A DNA stretch of 64,000 nt from Sphaerisporangium aureirubrum (GTDB taxonomy: Bacteria; Actinomycetota; Actinomycetes; Streptosporangiales; Streptosporangiaceae), in assembly GCF_042658925.1 (NCBI RefSeq), contig NZ_JBHSRF010000004.1:191145-255144 (forward strand), written 5' to 3'. The position numbers and the translations under genes were made by a program. This document shows positions 23,727 through 32,895 of this stretch, in pieces. Under the pieces are notes generated by a model that was not told the DNA's origin, did not search any database, and saw only the letters and a list, made by a program, of their open reading frames with translations. The number at the start of each line of letters is the position of its first letter. The stretch's first letter is position 1.

Positions 23727-25306
23727 CGTAACTCCTTGCGCCGCAGGAGATGTTCGGCCGGTATCCCTCGCTCCCGGCACCCCTGGAGGAACACGGCGAC
23801 CTGCTGGAGCTGGTAGGACTCCGGCGTGTAGCTGGTGGCCATGATGTGCTGCAGCCACTCCTCCTGGCCCATGGCGTACACGTACGCCTCGGTGGCGCCG
23901 AGCTCACGCACGATGCCGAGCGCCTGGGCGGCGTCGGACCCCGACAGCTTCCGGGTGATCGCCATTTTGCGCGGCACCGGCTGCGTGTACAGGTGGCTGT
24001 AGAGCCAGGTGAGCGGCGCGCCGTCGCACTCCATGCCGATGAAGGCGATGTCTGCCGGGCCGACATGCTCCCGGATACGCCGGTAGTAGCTGCTGTCCAG
24101 GCCGGAGGAGTCTGCCCCGACGAAGATCGTCTTGCCCGCCAGCCGGATCCAGTAGGTGGACTTGCCGCGGATGTCGAGATCGCAGTGCTCGCCGAGGAAC
24201 GGGGTCGCCACGATGGAGCCGCCGTCGAAGGGGATCTCGTCGTAGTCGTCGACCTCCCGCACCGTGAACCCGGCGCCCGCAAGGCACAGGCGCATCGAGG
24301 GGTCCTGCCGGTGGCCGCCGCCGTTCCTCGGCACGACCACCACGCCGACGCGGTGCCGTATCTGGAGCAGACTCTCCAGGACGACGTGATCCTGGTGGCC
24401 GTGCGTGATGAGGCAGTAGTCGAGATGTTCGGGCAGGTCCGTGTAGGTGTAGCGGTCGCCGGCGGCGTGGTGGGAGCTGATCAGCGGGTCCACCACGATC
24501 GCGGTGGTCGCGTTCTGCAACACCAGGCAGGCGTGCCCGAAGTAGCGCACCCGGCCGCCCCCGTCGGTGATCGCGCCGGGCGGCGGGGCGGGCTCCTCGG
24601 TGAGCAGCGAGCGCAGCTCCCGCGCGGACGCGTCGTCGCCGATCTCCAGCGCCTCGCGGATCTCGGCGAAGGCCAGCGGCTTGCCGCGCAGGGCGAACAG
24701 CGTGTCGATGCCGGGGTGCGCCAGCGGGATCGGGAGCTGGAGGTGCCCGGGGGCGGGCAGCCGGGGCGTGCTGAGGATGAACGGGGGTTCGGTGCCGTCG
24801 TCCAGGGACAGGTCGACGGACTGGCGGGACGGCCGGTGGTACTCGCTGCGGTACAGCACCGGCTCGAGGAACCGCAGCCCCGCCGCGTGGTTGACGTCGT
24901 ACACCAGCTCGACGAGGCCGCGCAGGGCCTGGGGAAGCTGGTCGTACAGCGGGGTGAGGTCGTATCCGCTCGCCTGGGCGCGCAGCACGCTCTCCGCCTG
25001 CTTGACGGCCTCGGCCAGCTCGATCAGCGGGCGTTCCTCGCGCAGGATGCGGTCGCGCAGGTCGCGCACCTCGTCCACGCGGCCCGGGGCCACGTCGACG
25101 AAGAAGCCGCCCTTCATCCGGGGGTTGGCCACCGCCGCGGCGTGCACGCCGGGTTGCTGGATGTAGGAGTCCAGCATGGGCAGCTGCAGATGGTTGAGGT
25201 TCATCGCGGCGGGGACGGGCGCGAGCGTGTGCAGCCAGGCGGTGAACTGGTCGACGAGGCCCTGCACGCGCACGTTGGGCTTCAGGTGGAGCAGGTCGTC
25301 ACTCAT
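23720..25306 (-). CDS. CmlA-like diiron beta-hydroxylase (metallo-beta-lactamase fold)
   Basis: 528 aa. The C-terminal metallo-beta-lactamase domain has THGHQDH (His302, His304, Asp306, His307), then GEH (Glu373, His374) and GAD (Asp399). The ~230-residue N-terminal domain, overall length, and spacing of these ligands fit CmlA, the chloramphenicol enzyme whose dinuclear iron centre hydroxylates the beta-carbon of an amino acid tethered to an NRPS carrier protein. The ATG overlaps the NRPS-C stop (ATGA), placing it immediately behind the two Asx-like modules. Prediction: it installs a beta-hydroxyl on a carrier-bound residue, possibly Asn/Asp. It is not a beta-lactamase: it has no signal peptide and carries the long extra N-terminal domain. 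Confidence 0.8.
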   Translation of the reverse strand: MSDDLLHLKPNVRVQGLVDQFTAWLHTLAPVPAAMNLNHLQLPMLDSYIQQPGVHAAAVANPRMKGGFFVDVAPGRVDEVRDLRDRILREERPLIELAEAVKQAESVLRAQASGYDLTPLYDQLPQALRGLVELVYDVNHAAGLRFLEPVLYRSEYHRPSRQSVDLSLDDGTEPPFILSTPRLPAPGHLQLPIPLAHPGIDTLFALRGKPLAFAEIREALEIGDDASARELRSLLTEEPAPPPGAITDGGGRVRYFGHACLVLQNATTAIVVDPLISSHHAAGDRYTYTDLPEHLDYCLITHGHQDHVVLESLLQIRHRVGVVVVPRNGGGHRQDPSMRLCLAGAGFTVREVDDYDEIPFDGGSIVATPFLGEHCDLDIRGKSTYWIRLAGKTIFVGADSSGLDSSYYRRIREHVGPADIAFIGMECDGAPLTWLYSHLYTQPVPRKMAITRKLSGSDAAQALGIVRELGATEAYVYAMGQEEWLQHIMATSYTPESYQLQQVAVFLQGCRERGIPAEHLLRRKELRW

Positions 25307-28300
25307 GTCGTCTTCCCTTTGAGGAGGGTCGTGAGGTCGGCCAGATGGCTCTCGGCCAGGGCGCGGACGGTCGCCCGCGCGTACCGCCGGGACGGGTAGG
25401 CCCAGACGGCTTCGAGCACCCCGTCGTGCAGGCTCGCGTCGATCTCGAACTCGCGGGACCGGACGCCGGAGACGGGCCGCGCGGGCGAGGGGCCGCCGGG
25501 CGCGCGGGCGAACCTCGCGCCTGCTTCCTCCGGGGGCGACCAGCCGGTGTAGTTGAAACGGATCTGGGGCTCGGGCAGGGCCGCCAGCGCGCGTGCGTCG
25601 GCGTCGTCGCCGAGGTGGCGCAGCAGCCCGTGGCCGAGGCCGCCGTCGGGCACGGCGCACAAGGCGGCGGACACGGCTGCGAGCGTCGCGTCCTGGTCCG
25701 GCGCGAGCCGCAGTTCCACCGGGTGGAGCGTGGTGAACCACCCGGCCGTGCGGGAGACGTCCAGGTCGGGGAAGACGTCCCGCCTGCCGTGCTCCTCCAG
25801 CTCAACCAGCAGCCGGTCCGAGCCCGTGACGCGGGTCACGGTGAGCAGCAGGGCCGCCAGCAGGGCGTCCCGCAGGCCCGCGGGCGGGCGGGCCAGGTCC
25901 ACGCGGGCCGAGAGGGTCTCGATGCCCGCCGGGGTGTTGTCGCCGTCCGGCAGATCGGGGGCGACGGGGGTGTGCGGGCCCCTGGTGAGCCAGTACCCGA
26001 GCTGTCCTCTGACCGGCGTGCTGCGGGCGTGCTCGGCGAGGCGGTGCGCCCAGGTGCGGAAGGACGTGGTCTTCGGCGGCAGATCGGCCGGGAGGCCCTC
26101 CTCGCGCCGCCGGTAGGCGGTGGCCAGGTCGTCGAGCAGGAACTGCCAGGACACGCCGTCGACGGCCAGCCGGTGCGCGGCGATCGCCAGCTGCGCGGGC
26201 CCGTCGCCGGAGGTGAACAGGGTGGCGTGGACGGCGGGGCCGGATCCGGTGGGACGGCGGATCAGGTCCCGCATGGCGTCCGCGCCGGCCGGGAGATCGA
26301 CCACGTCGAGCGGCACCTCCGGCTCGTCCGGCGCGATCGAGTACCCGCCGTCGCGCCGCCGCACCCGCAGCGCGTCGTGGTGGCTCACCACGTCGCGGAG
26401 CGCCTGCTCCAGCGGTGCCGGGTCCGGCGGCGGGTCGACGACGAGGTGGGCGACCTGGGTGTACTCGGTGAGGTCGGCGGCCTCGCCGGCGAACGCCAGC
26501 AGGATCGGGGTGGGCGGCAGCGGGCCGGACGCGACGTCGTGCCGCGCGGGCGCGGCCCCGGCCTCCCGCGAGGCCGCCGCGACGGCGCGTACCGTCCGGT
26601 GCCGCGTGACGAGCCTGGGTGTGACGGCCACGCCCGCGGCGCGGGCGGCGGTCACGGCGCGCATCACCAGGATGGAGTCGCCGCCGAGGTCGAAGAAATC
26701 GTCGTCGGCGCCGGCCCGCTCCAGGCCGAGCGTCGCGGCCCAGACCTCGGCGAGGACACGCTCCGGTCCGGTGACCGGCTCGGCGTAGGGCGGCCGGTCG
26801 CCGTCGGGGTGGCCCTCGGGCTCGGGCAGCCGCCGCCGGTCGGCCTTGCCGCTCGGGCTCACGGGCAGCGCGTCCAGGCGCACGTAGGCCTGGGGGATCA
26901 TGTACGCGGGCAGGTCCGCGCGCAGGAAACCGGCCAGCTCGTCCGGGCCCGCGTCGCCGGCGACGTAGGCCACCAGGCGCGGCGCGCCCCGCGGGCCGGG
27001 GCGGGTGGCGACCACGGCGTCACGCACGGCGGGGTGGGCGCGCAGCCTGGCCTCGATCTCGCCGAGCTCGATCCGGTAGCCCCGGATCTTGACCTGGTCG
27101 TCGATGCGGCCGAGGAACTCCAGCTCGCCCTCCGGCCCGAGCACCCCGAGGTCGCCGCTGCGGTAGAGCCGCGACCCCGGCGGGCCGTACGGGTCGGGCA
27201 CGAAGCTCCGCGCGGTGAGCGCGGGACGGTTCATGTATCCCCTGGCCACGCCGAGCCCGCCGATGAAGATCTCACCGGCCACGCCCTCGGGCACCGGCCG
27301 CATGAACGCGTCGAGGAGCCGCACCGTGGCGCCCGCGATCGGGCGACCGATGGGCACGGCTCCCGTGCCCTCCCCGCGCGCCTCGTGCACGACGCACCCG
27401 ACGACGGTCTCGGTCGGGCCGTACTCGTTGACGATCCGCGCCGCGGGGGCGATCCGCCGCCAGGCGGCCACGGTGTCCTCGCGCAGTTCCTCCCCGCCGA
27501 CGACCAGGGTGATCGCCGCGCCGACGGCCCCGGACGCGTCGCCGCCGGCCTCAAGGGCGCCGCGGAGCAGGTCGAGGTGGCTCGGGGTCGCCTTGACGAC
27601 GGTGTAGTCCGTCCCGGCGCGCAGCCGCCCGGCGAGGAACTCCACCTCCTCGCCGTGCGGGAGCACCTCGACGTCGCGGCCGAGGAACAGGGGCAGCAGC
27701 AGGTTGGTGACCGACAGGTCGAACGCGATCGAGCCGAGCAGCGGCGCGCCGTGCCCGGCGGGCGGGCCGTACCGGGCGGCGGCCCAGGCCAGGTAGGCGC
27801 CGAGGCCGCGGTGGGTGACCATCACACCCTTGGGCCGTCCGGTGGAGCCCGAGGTGTAGATGACGTACGCGAGGTCGTCGGGGTCGGTGCGCACCGGCGG
27901 CGGGGTGTCCGGGCGGGCGGCGATCTGGTCCCGGTCCCGGGTCGGGTTGACCGGCCGCGCCGGCACCTCGCACGGCACGGCCCTCTCGGTGATCAGCAGG
28001 AGGGCGCCGCTGTCGGCGAGGCAGTGGCACAGCCGCGTCCCGGGGTTCGACGGATCCAGCGGCAGGTAGGCCGCGCCCGCCTTGAGCACCCCCAGCACCG
28101 CGGTGATCGCGGCAGGTCCGGCGTCGAGGCAGACGCCGACCACGGTGCCCGGACCCGCGCCGAGCGCCCGCAGGTGATGGGCGAGCCGGTTGGCACCGGC
28201 GTCCAGCTCCGCGTAGGTCACCGTGCCGCCGTCGTGGACGACGGCCGCGCGGTCCGGGGCGGTCCCGGCGTGCCCGGCGAGGATCTCGTGCACCGGGGGA

Positions 28301-31300
28301 GCCTCGGGGACGGGGCGTTCGGTGTGCTCCACTTCGAGGGGGGCGGGCAGGTAGGAGGCCAGCGCGTCGCCGTCCGGGTCGGCCGCGATGGCCTCGAGGA
28401 CGGTGCGGTACGCCGCGGCGAGCATCTCGCCCCGCTCGCGGCTCACCGCCCGCGCGTGGACGGTCAGGTCGACGATGCCGAGACGGAAGGCCGTCACCGA
28501 CAGCGGGAAGTCGTTCGGGCTGTCGTCCACGGTGCCGAACACGTCCACCAGGTCGGTGTCCACCTCGCGGAAGTCGAGGAAGTTGAACATCACGTCGATG
28601 AGCCGCCGCCCGCCGGAGAACTCCCGCTGCATGGCGGGCACAGGGAAACGCCGGTGCGGCCACAGCCGTGTCTCCTCGGCGAAGACGTCCGCCGCGGCCC
28701 GCCGCCACGTCCCGGCGCCCGGCCGGAACCTGAACGGCACGGTGTTGAGGAACATGCCGAGCACGCGCTCCGCCCCGGCCACCTCCGGTCGCGCGTCGCA
28801 CACCAGGCCGGTGAAGAACTCCCGCTGGGGCGTGATCATGCTCATGACCTTGAGGTGGGCCAGGTGCATCACGCTCTTGAGCGGGACCTTGGCCTGCTGC
28901 GCCGCCGCCGTCAGGCCGTCGATCAGGTCGTCGAACCGCACCTGGATCTTGTACTGCTCCCCGTCGGGCGCCGACGGATCGGCCCAGGCCGGGGGCAGCT
29001 CGAACTTCTCCGCGTCCGCGACGAGATCCCGCCAGTAGGCGCGGTCGGCCTCGGAGGCCAGCGCGGCGCGCTCGGCGGCGACGAAGTCGGCGTACCGGAC
29101 GGCGGGCATCTGCTCGGGCGCGGGCTCCCTGCCTTCCCGGAGGGCGTCGTAGCAGGTCAGCAGCTCCATGAACAGGAGGTTGTAGCTCCAGCCCTCCAGG
29201 ATGGGGTGGCACTCGGTGATGGTGAGCGTCCACTGGTCGTCCCGGCGGACGTGCGCGCGCATGCGCAGCAGCGACGGACGTTCCAGGTCGAACAGGGTGC
29301 GGCGTTCCTCGGCCATGAAGGCGAGCACCCGCCGCTCCTGCTCGTCGTCGCCGAGGCCGCGCAGGTCGCTCACGTCGACCTGGAGCCGCGCGTCCCGGTG
29401 CACGATCTGCAAGGGCTCGCCGTAGCCGCTCGGGTGCAGGGAGGTGCGCAGCACCTCGTGCCGTCCGACGACGATCTCCGCGGCGGCGCGCATCGCCTCC
29501 ACCGAGAACGGGCGGCCGTCGCGGATCCGGTACGTCGTGGTGTTGTGGTAGTGGTTGGCGCCGTCCGCGGCGACCATCTCGTAGACCATGCCCGCCTGCA
29601 CCATCGACAGCGGGTAGGCGTCCTCGGCGTCCGGCGGCACGCGGGCGGCGTCCCGGGGGTCCAGCAGCTCGAAGGGGCGCACCCCGGCGGCCGGGGCGGC
29701 CTCCTGCGGGCGCGCCGCCACCAGCTCGGCCAGCTCGGCGATGGTGGGGTGCTCGAAGACGTCCTGCACGGCGATGTCCAGCCCGCACTCGCGCAGCGCG
29801 CCGACGAGCGCGACCGCGTGCAGGGAGTCGCCGCCGATGTCGAAGAACGAGTCGTCGGCACCCACCTCGGAAAGGCGCAGCACCGAGCGCCACACGGCGG
29901 CCAGCTGCTCCTGCGGCCCTGCGGCCGGAGCCGTGCGGCCCTCCACCGAGGGCTCGTCGCGGCGGGGCGCGGGCAGGGCGCGGCGGTCGACCTTGCCGTT
30001 GGCGGTGAGCGGGATCGTCTCCAGTGGCACGAACACCGCCGGCACCATGTACGCGGGCAGCGTCTCCCCGAGGAACCTCTGGAGCTCCCCGGTGTCCGGG
30101 GTGCGCCCGGCGGGGACGAAGTAGCAGGTGAGCAGCCCGTCCTTCATGAGCGTCACCGCCGCGGCGACCGACGGGTGGCGGGTCGTGGCGGCGTCGATCT
30201 CGGCGGGCTCCACCCGGTAGCCGCGGATCTTCAGCTGCTCGTCGGCCCGCCCGAGGAACCGCAGGTCCCCGTCCGGCAGCACGCGGCAGGCGTCGCCGGT
30301 CCGGTAGAGCCGCGCCCCGGGCGTGCCGTAGGGGTCGGGGCGGAACCGGTCGGCGGTCAGGCCCGGCTTCCCCCGGTAGCCGCGGGCGACCTGGTCCCCG
30401 CCGACGTGCAGCTCGCCGACGGCGCCCGCGGGCAGCAGCCCGAGGTCCGCGTCCAGGACGTAGGCGGTGGTCCCGGGGGCCGGGCGGCCGATGGGCAGCA
30501 GGTCGCCGCTCTCGCCGCCGCGGGCCTCGTAGAGCGCGTCCGCCACGGTGGTCTCGGTGGGGCCGTACTCGTTGATCACCCGGGTGTGCGGCCAGCGGGC
30601 GGCGAGCCCGGTGGGGAAGCCCTCGCCGCCGACGACCAGGACGCCGGTGAGCGTGGCCGCCCGCGCGGGGGTCAGCTGCGCGGTCAGCAGGTCCAGGTGT
30701 CCGGGGGTGAGCTTGACGAAGTCGTAGGGGGCGTTCCGGGCCAGGACCTCCCCGAGCCGTCCCGGCCCCACCTCGGCGGGGACCACGTGCACCGGACGGC
30801 CGGCCAGCAGCGGCACGTAGAGCGTGGTGACCACCAGGTCGAACGCGGGCGAGGAGAACAGCGGCGCGCCGTTCCCGTCGCCGGTGACATAGGTGGCGGA
30901 CGCCCACGCCAGGTAGGACGCCAGGTTCCGGTGGCTGACGAGCACGCCGTTGGGCCGCCCGGTGCTTCCGGAGGTGTAGATGACGTACGCGAGCGCGTCG
31001 GGGTCGGTGGGCCGGTCGAGCGCCTCGGCGGAGTGCGCGGCGATGAGCGCGGCGTCGCGGTCCAGCAGCACGGTCCTGCCCCGGTGCGCGGCCGCGGCAC
31101 GATCGGCCAGGCTGTCCTGCGTGACCAGCAGCTCGGCCCCGGCGTCGTCCAGCACCTGGGCGAGCCGCTCGCCGGGATGATCGGGGTCGAGCGGCACGTA
31201 GGCCGCCCCGGCCCGCCAGACGCCCAGCAGCGCGGGCAGCAGTGCCGCGCCGCGGTCAAGGCACACGCCGACCACCGACTCCGGCCCGGCGCCGAGCTCC

Positions 31301-32895
31301 AGCAGGTGCCGGGCGACGCGGTTGGCCTGGGCGTCGAGCTCGGCGTAGGACGTGCCGGGGCGCGCGTCGTCGCCGAGGAACCGCACCGCCGCCGCGTCCG
31401 GGGTGCGCACGGCGTGGTGCGCCACCATCTCGCTCACGGTGCCCTGGGGCGGCAGACCCGGGCCGCCGTCGCCCGCGGCCAGCAGCGTGTGCCGCCCGCC
31501 GGGACCCAGGATGTCGATCGCGGACAGGCGGGTGCGGGGGTCCCCGGCCACGGCCTCCACCAGGCGCCGGTAGTGGTCCACCATGCGCTCGGCGGCCGGC
31601 CGGTCGAACAGGGCCGTGGCGTAGCTGAGGCCGCCGAGGAGCGAGCCGTCGGCGTTCTCGGCCAGTTGCAGGGTGAGGTCGAACTTGGCGGTCCCGCCGC
31701 CGACCTCCACGGGCTCGCAGGTCAGCCCCGGCATCTCCACCGGCGGCGCGGTGCCCTCGACCAGGTCGAACATCACCTGGAAGAGCGGCGCGCGGGACAG
31801 GCTGCGGTCGTGGCCCGCCGCGTCCACCAGCAGGTGCAGCGGGATCTCCTGGTTGTCGAGCGCCCCGAGCATGGTCTCGGTGCCCCGCCCGACCAGCTCG
31901 GCCATGGTGGGGTCACCCGTCCAGCGGGCGCGCAGGACCAGCGTGTTCTGCAGGTACCCGATCATCCGCTGCTCGGCGGCACGGGTGCGGGCGGCCACCG
32001 CGCTGCCCACCACGACGTCGTTCACGCCGGTGTAGCGGGCCAGCAGCGCCTGGAAGCAGGTGAGGAGCAGCACGAACAACGTCGTGTCCGACGCGGCGGC
32101 GACCTCGCTCAGCCTGCCGGCCAGCTCGGCAGGCAGGTGGAAACCCGCCTCCGCGCCGTCCCAGGTCCTGGCGGCGGGCCGCGCGTGGTCCGTCGGCAGG
32201 TCGGTGGGGACGAGCGCGTCCAGGGTCTCCCGCCAGTGCCGCAGCCGCCGGTCCAGCACGGCGCCGGAGACCCGGTCGCGCTGGCGCACCGCGTAGTCGG
32301 CGTACTGCGCGCCGGGCTCCGGCAGGCCGGACGGCTCGCCGGTCGCCTGCTCCCGGTAGAGGGCGCCGAGCTCGTCGACGATGATCCCGAGCGAGCGGAA
32401 GTCGCAGGCGATGTGGTGCAGCACGAGGCTGAGCACGTGGTCGCGCGGGCCGAGCCGCAGCAGCCGCGCCCGCAGCGGGTGCTCGCGCTCGATGTCGATG
32501 GGCCGGTACGCGTCCTCACGCAGCGCCTGCTCCGGGTCGGCGACGTCGACGACCGGCAGGGCGGGCGCGGGCGGCTCGTCGATGACCTGCACGGGTTCGC
32601 CGCCGGACAACTCGTATCGGGTGCGCAGCACCTCGTGGCGGGCGACGAGGCGCGCGAGGGCCGTCCGCAGCGCGCCGGCGTCGAGCGGCCCGCGCATCCG
32701 CAGGGCGAAGGGGACCAGGTATTCGGGGCTGTCCGGGTGCAGGCGGCTGAGGAACCAGATGCCCTGCTGGCCGAAGGAGAGCGGCAGCGGCCCGCTCCGG
32801 TCGGCCAGGCGCTCCCGCCCGGCGTCCCGGCCCCGGGCCCGCCCTGCCAGTCGTGCCTGGATCAGCTCCTCGCGGAGTACGTCGGTGTTCGTCAT
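25303..32895 (-). CDS. NRPS-C: C-A-PCP-C-A-PCP-E (two Asx-like modules, terminal epimerase)
   Basis: 2530 aa. Domains: C1 ~40–475 (HHIACD), A1 ~485–985 (YTSGSTG ~638), PCP1 ~990–1055 (GGDSL, Ser ~1022), C2 ~1075–1500, A2 ~1510–2000 (YTSGSTG ~1681), PCP2 ~2035–2105 (GGDSI, Ser ~2071), E ~2115–2520 (AHRLAVDG, EEHGRRD, FNYTG). C2 has CHPILEG instead of HHxxxDG: the second His stays, the first is Cys and Asp is Glu. By-eye specificity codes are A1 DLTKVGEVA and A2 DLTKVGEVG, which resemble known Asn/Asp codes. The E domain at the very end implies a D-configured last residue. No thioesterase follows. The ATG overlaps the NRPS-B stop (ATGA). C and A assignments are firm, residue prediction moderate. 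Confidence 0.92.
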   Translation of the reverse strand: MTNTDVLREELIQARLAGRARGRDAGRERLADRSGPLPLSFGQQGIWFLSRLHPDSPEYLVPFALRMRGPLDAGALRTALARLVARHEVLRTRYELSGGEPVQVIDEPPAPALPVVDVADPEQALREDAYRPIDIEREHPLRARLLRLGPRDHVLSLVLHHIACDFRSLGIIVDELGALYREQATGEPSGLPEPGAQYADYAVRQRDRVSGAVLDRRLRHWRETLDALVPTDLPTDHARPAARTWDGAEAGFHLPAELAGRLSEVAAASDTTLFVLLLTCFQALLARYTGVNDVVVGSAVAARTRAAEQRMIGYLQNTLVLRARWTGDPTMAELVGRGTETMLGALDNQEIPLHLLVDAAGHDRSLSRAPLFQVMFDLVEGTAPPVEMPGLTCEPVEVGGGTAKFDLTLQLAENADGSLLGGLSYATALFDRPAAERMVDHYRRLVEAVAGDPRTRLSAIDILGPGGRHTLLAAGDGGPGLPPQGTVSEMVAHHAVRTPDAAAVRFLGDDARPGTSYAELDAQANRVARHLLELGAGPESVVGVCLDRGAALLPALLGVWRAGAAYVPLDPDHPGERLAQVLDDAGAELLVTQDSLADRAAAAHRGRTVLLDRDAALIAAHSAEALDRPTDPDALAYVIYTSGSTGRPNGVLVSHRNLASYLAWASATYVTGDGNGAPLFSSPAFDLVVTTLYVPLLAGRPVHVVPAEVGPGRLGEVLARNAPYDFVKLTPGHLDLLTAQLTPARAATLTGVLVVGGEGFPTGLAARWPHTRVINEYGPTETTVADALYEARGGESGDLLPIGRPAPGTTAYVLDADLGLLPAGAVGELHVGGDQVARGYRGKPGLTADRFRPDPYGTPGARLYRTGDACRVLPDGDLRFLGRADEQLKIRGYRVEPAEIDAATTRHPSVAAAVTLMKDGLLTCYFVPAGRTPDTGELQRFLGETLPAYMVPAVFVPLETIPLTANGKVDRRALPAPRRDEPSVEGRTAPAAGPQEQLAAVWRSVLRLSEVGADDSFFDIGGDSLHAVALVGALRECGLDIAVQDVFEHPTIAELAELVAARPQEAAPAAGVRPFELLDPRDAARVPPDAEDAYPLSMVQAGMVYEMVAADGANHYHNTTTYRIRDGRPFSVEAMRAAAEIVVGRHEVLRTSLHPSGYGEPLQIVHRDARLQVDVSDLRGLGDDEQERRVLAFMAEERRTLFDLERPSLLRMRAHVRRDDQWTLTITECHPILEGWSYNLLFMELLTCYDALREGREPAPEQMPAVRYADFVAAERAALASEADRAYWRDLVADAEKFELPPAWADPSAPDGEQYKIQVRFDDLIDGLTAAAQQAKVPLKSVMHLAHLKVMSMITPQREFFTGLVCDARPEVAGAERVLGMFLNTVPFRFRPGAGTWRRAAADVFAEETRLWPHRRFPVPAMQREFSGGRRLIDVMFNFLDFREVDTDLVDVFGTVDDSPNDFPLSVTAFRLGIVDLTVHARAVSRERGEMLAAAYRTVLEAIAADPDGDALASYLPAPLEVEHTERPVPEAPPVHEILAGHAGTAPDRAAVVHDGGTVTYAELDAGANRLAHHLRALGAGPGTVVGVCLDAGPAAITAVLGVLKAGAAYLPLDPSNPGTRLCHCLADSGALLLITERAVPCEVPARPVNPTRDRDQIAARPDTPPPVRTDPDDLAYVIYTSGSTGRPKGVMVTHRGLGAYLAWAAARYGPPAGHGAPLLGSIAFDLSVTNLLLPLFLGRDVEVLPHGEEVEFLAGRLRAGTDYTVVKATPSHLDLLRGALEAGGDASGAVGAAITLVVGGEELREDTVAAWRRIAPAARIVNEYGPTETVVGCVVHEARGEGTGAVPIGRPIAGATVRLLDAFMRPVPEGVAGEIFIGGLGVARGYMNRPALTARSFVPDPYGPPGSRLYRSGDLGVLGPEGELEFLGRIDDQVKIRGYRIELGEIEARLRAHPAVRDAVVATRPGPRGAPRLVAYVAGDAGPDELAGFLRADLPAYMIPQAYVRLDALPVSPSGKADRRRLPEPEGHPDGDRPPYAEPVTGPERVLAEVWAATLGLERAGADDDFFDLGGDSILVMRAVTAARAAGVAVTPRLVTRHRTVRAVAAASREAGAAPARHDVASGPLPPTPILLAFAGEAADLTEYTQVAHLVVDPPPDPAPLEQALRDVVSHHDALRVRRRDGGYSIAPDEPEVPLDVVDLPAGADAMRDLIRRPTGSGPAVHATLFTSGDGPAQLAIAAHRLAVDGVSWQFLLDDLATAYRRREEGLPADLPPKTTSFRTWAHRLAEHARSTPVRGQLGYWLTRGPHTPVAPDLPDGDNTPAGIETLSARVDLARPPAGLRDALLAALLLTVTRVTGSDRLLVELEEHGRRDVFPDLDVSRTAGWFTTLHPVELRLAPDQDATLAAVSAALCAVPDGGLGHGLLRHLGDDADARALAALPEPQIRFNYTGWSPPEEAGARFARAPGGPSPARPVSGVRSREFEIDASLHDGVLEAVWAYPSRRYARATVRALAESHLADLTTLLKGKTT

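Noticed and set aside
23720..25306. Beta-lactamase or generic metal-dependent hydrolase
   Set aside because: No signal peptide, a ~230-residue extra N-terminal domain, ligand spacing as in CmlA, and direct coupling to an NRPS gene.
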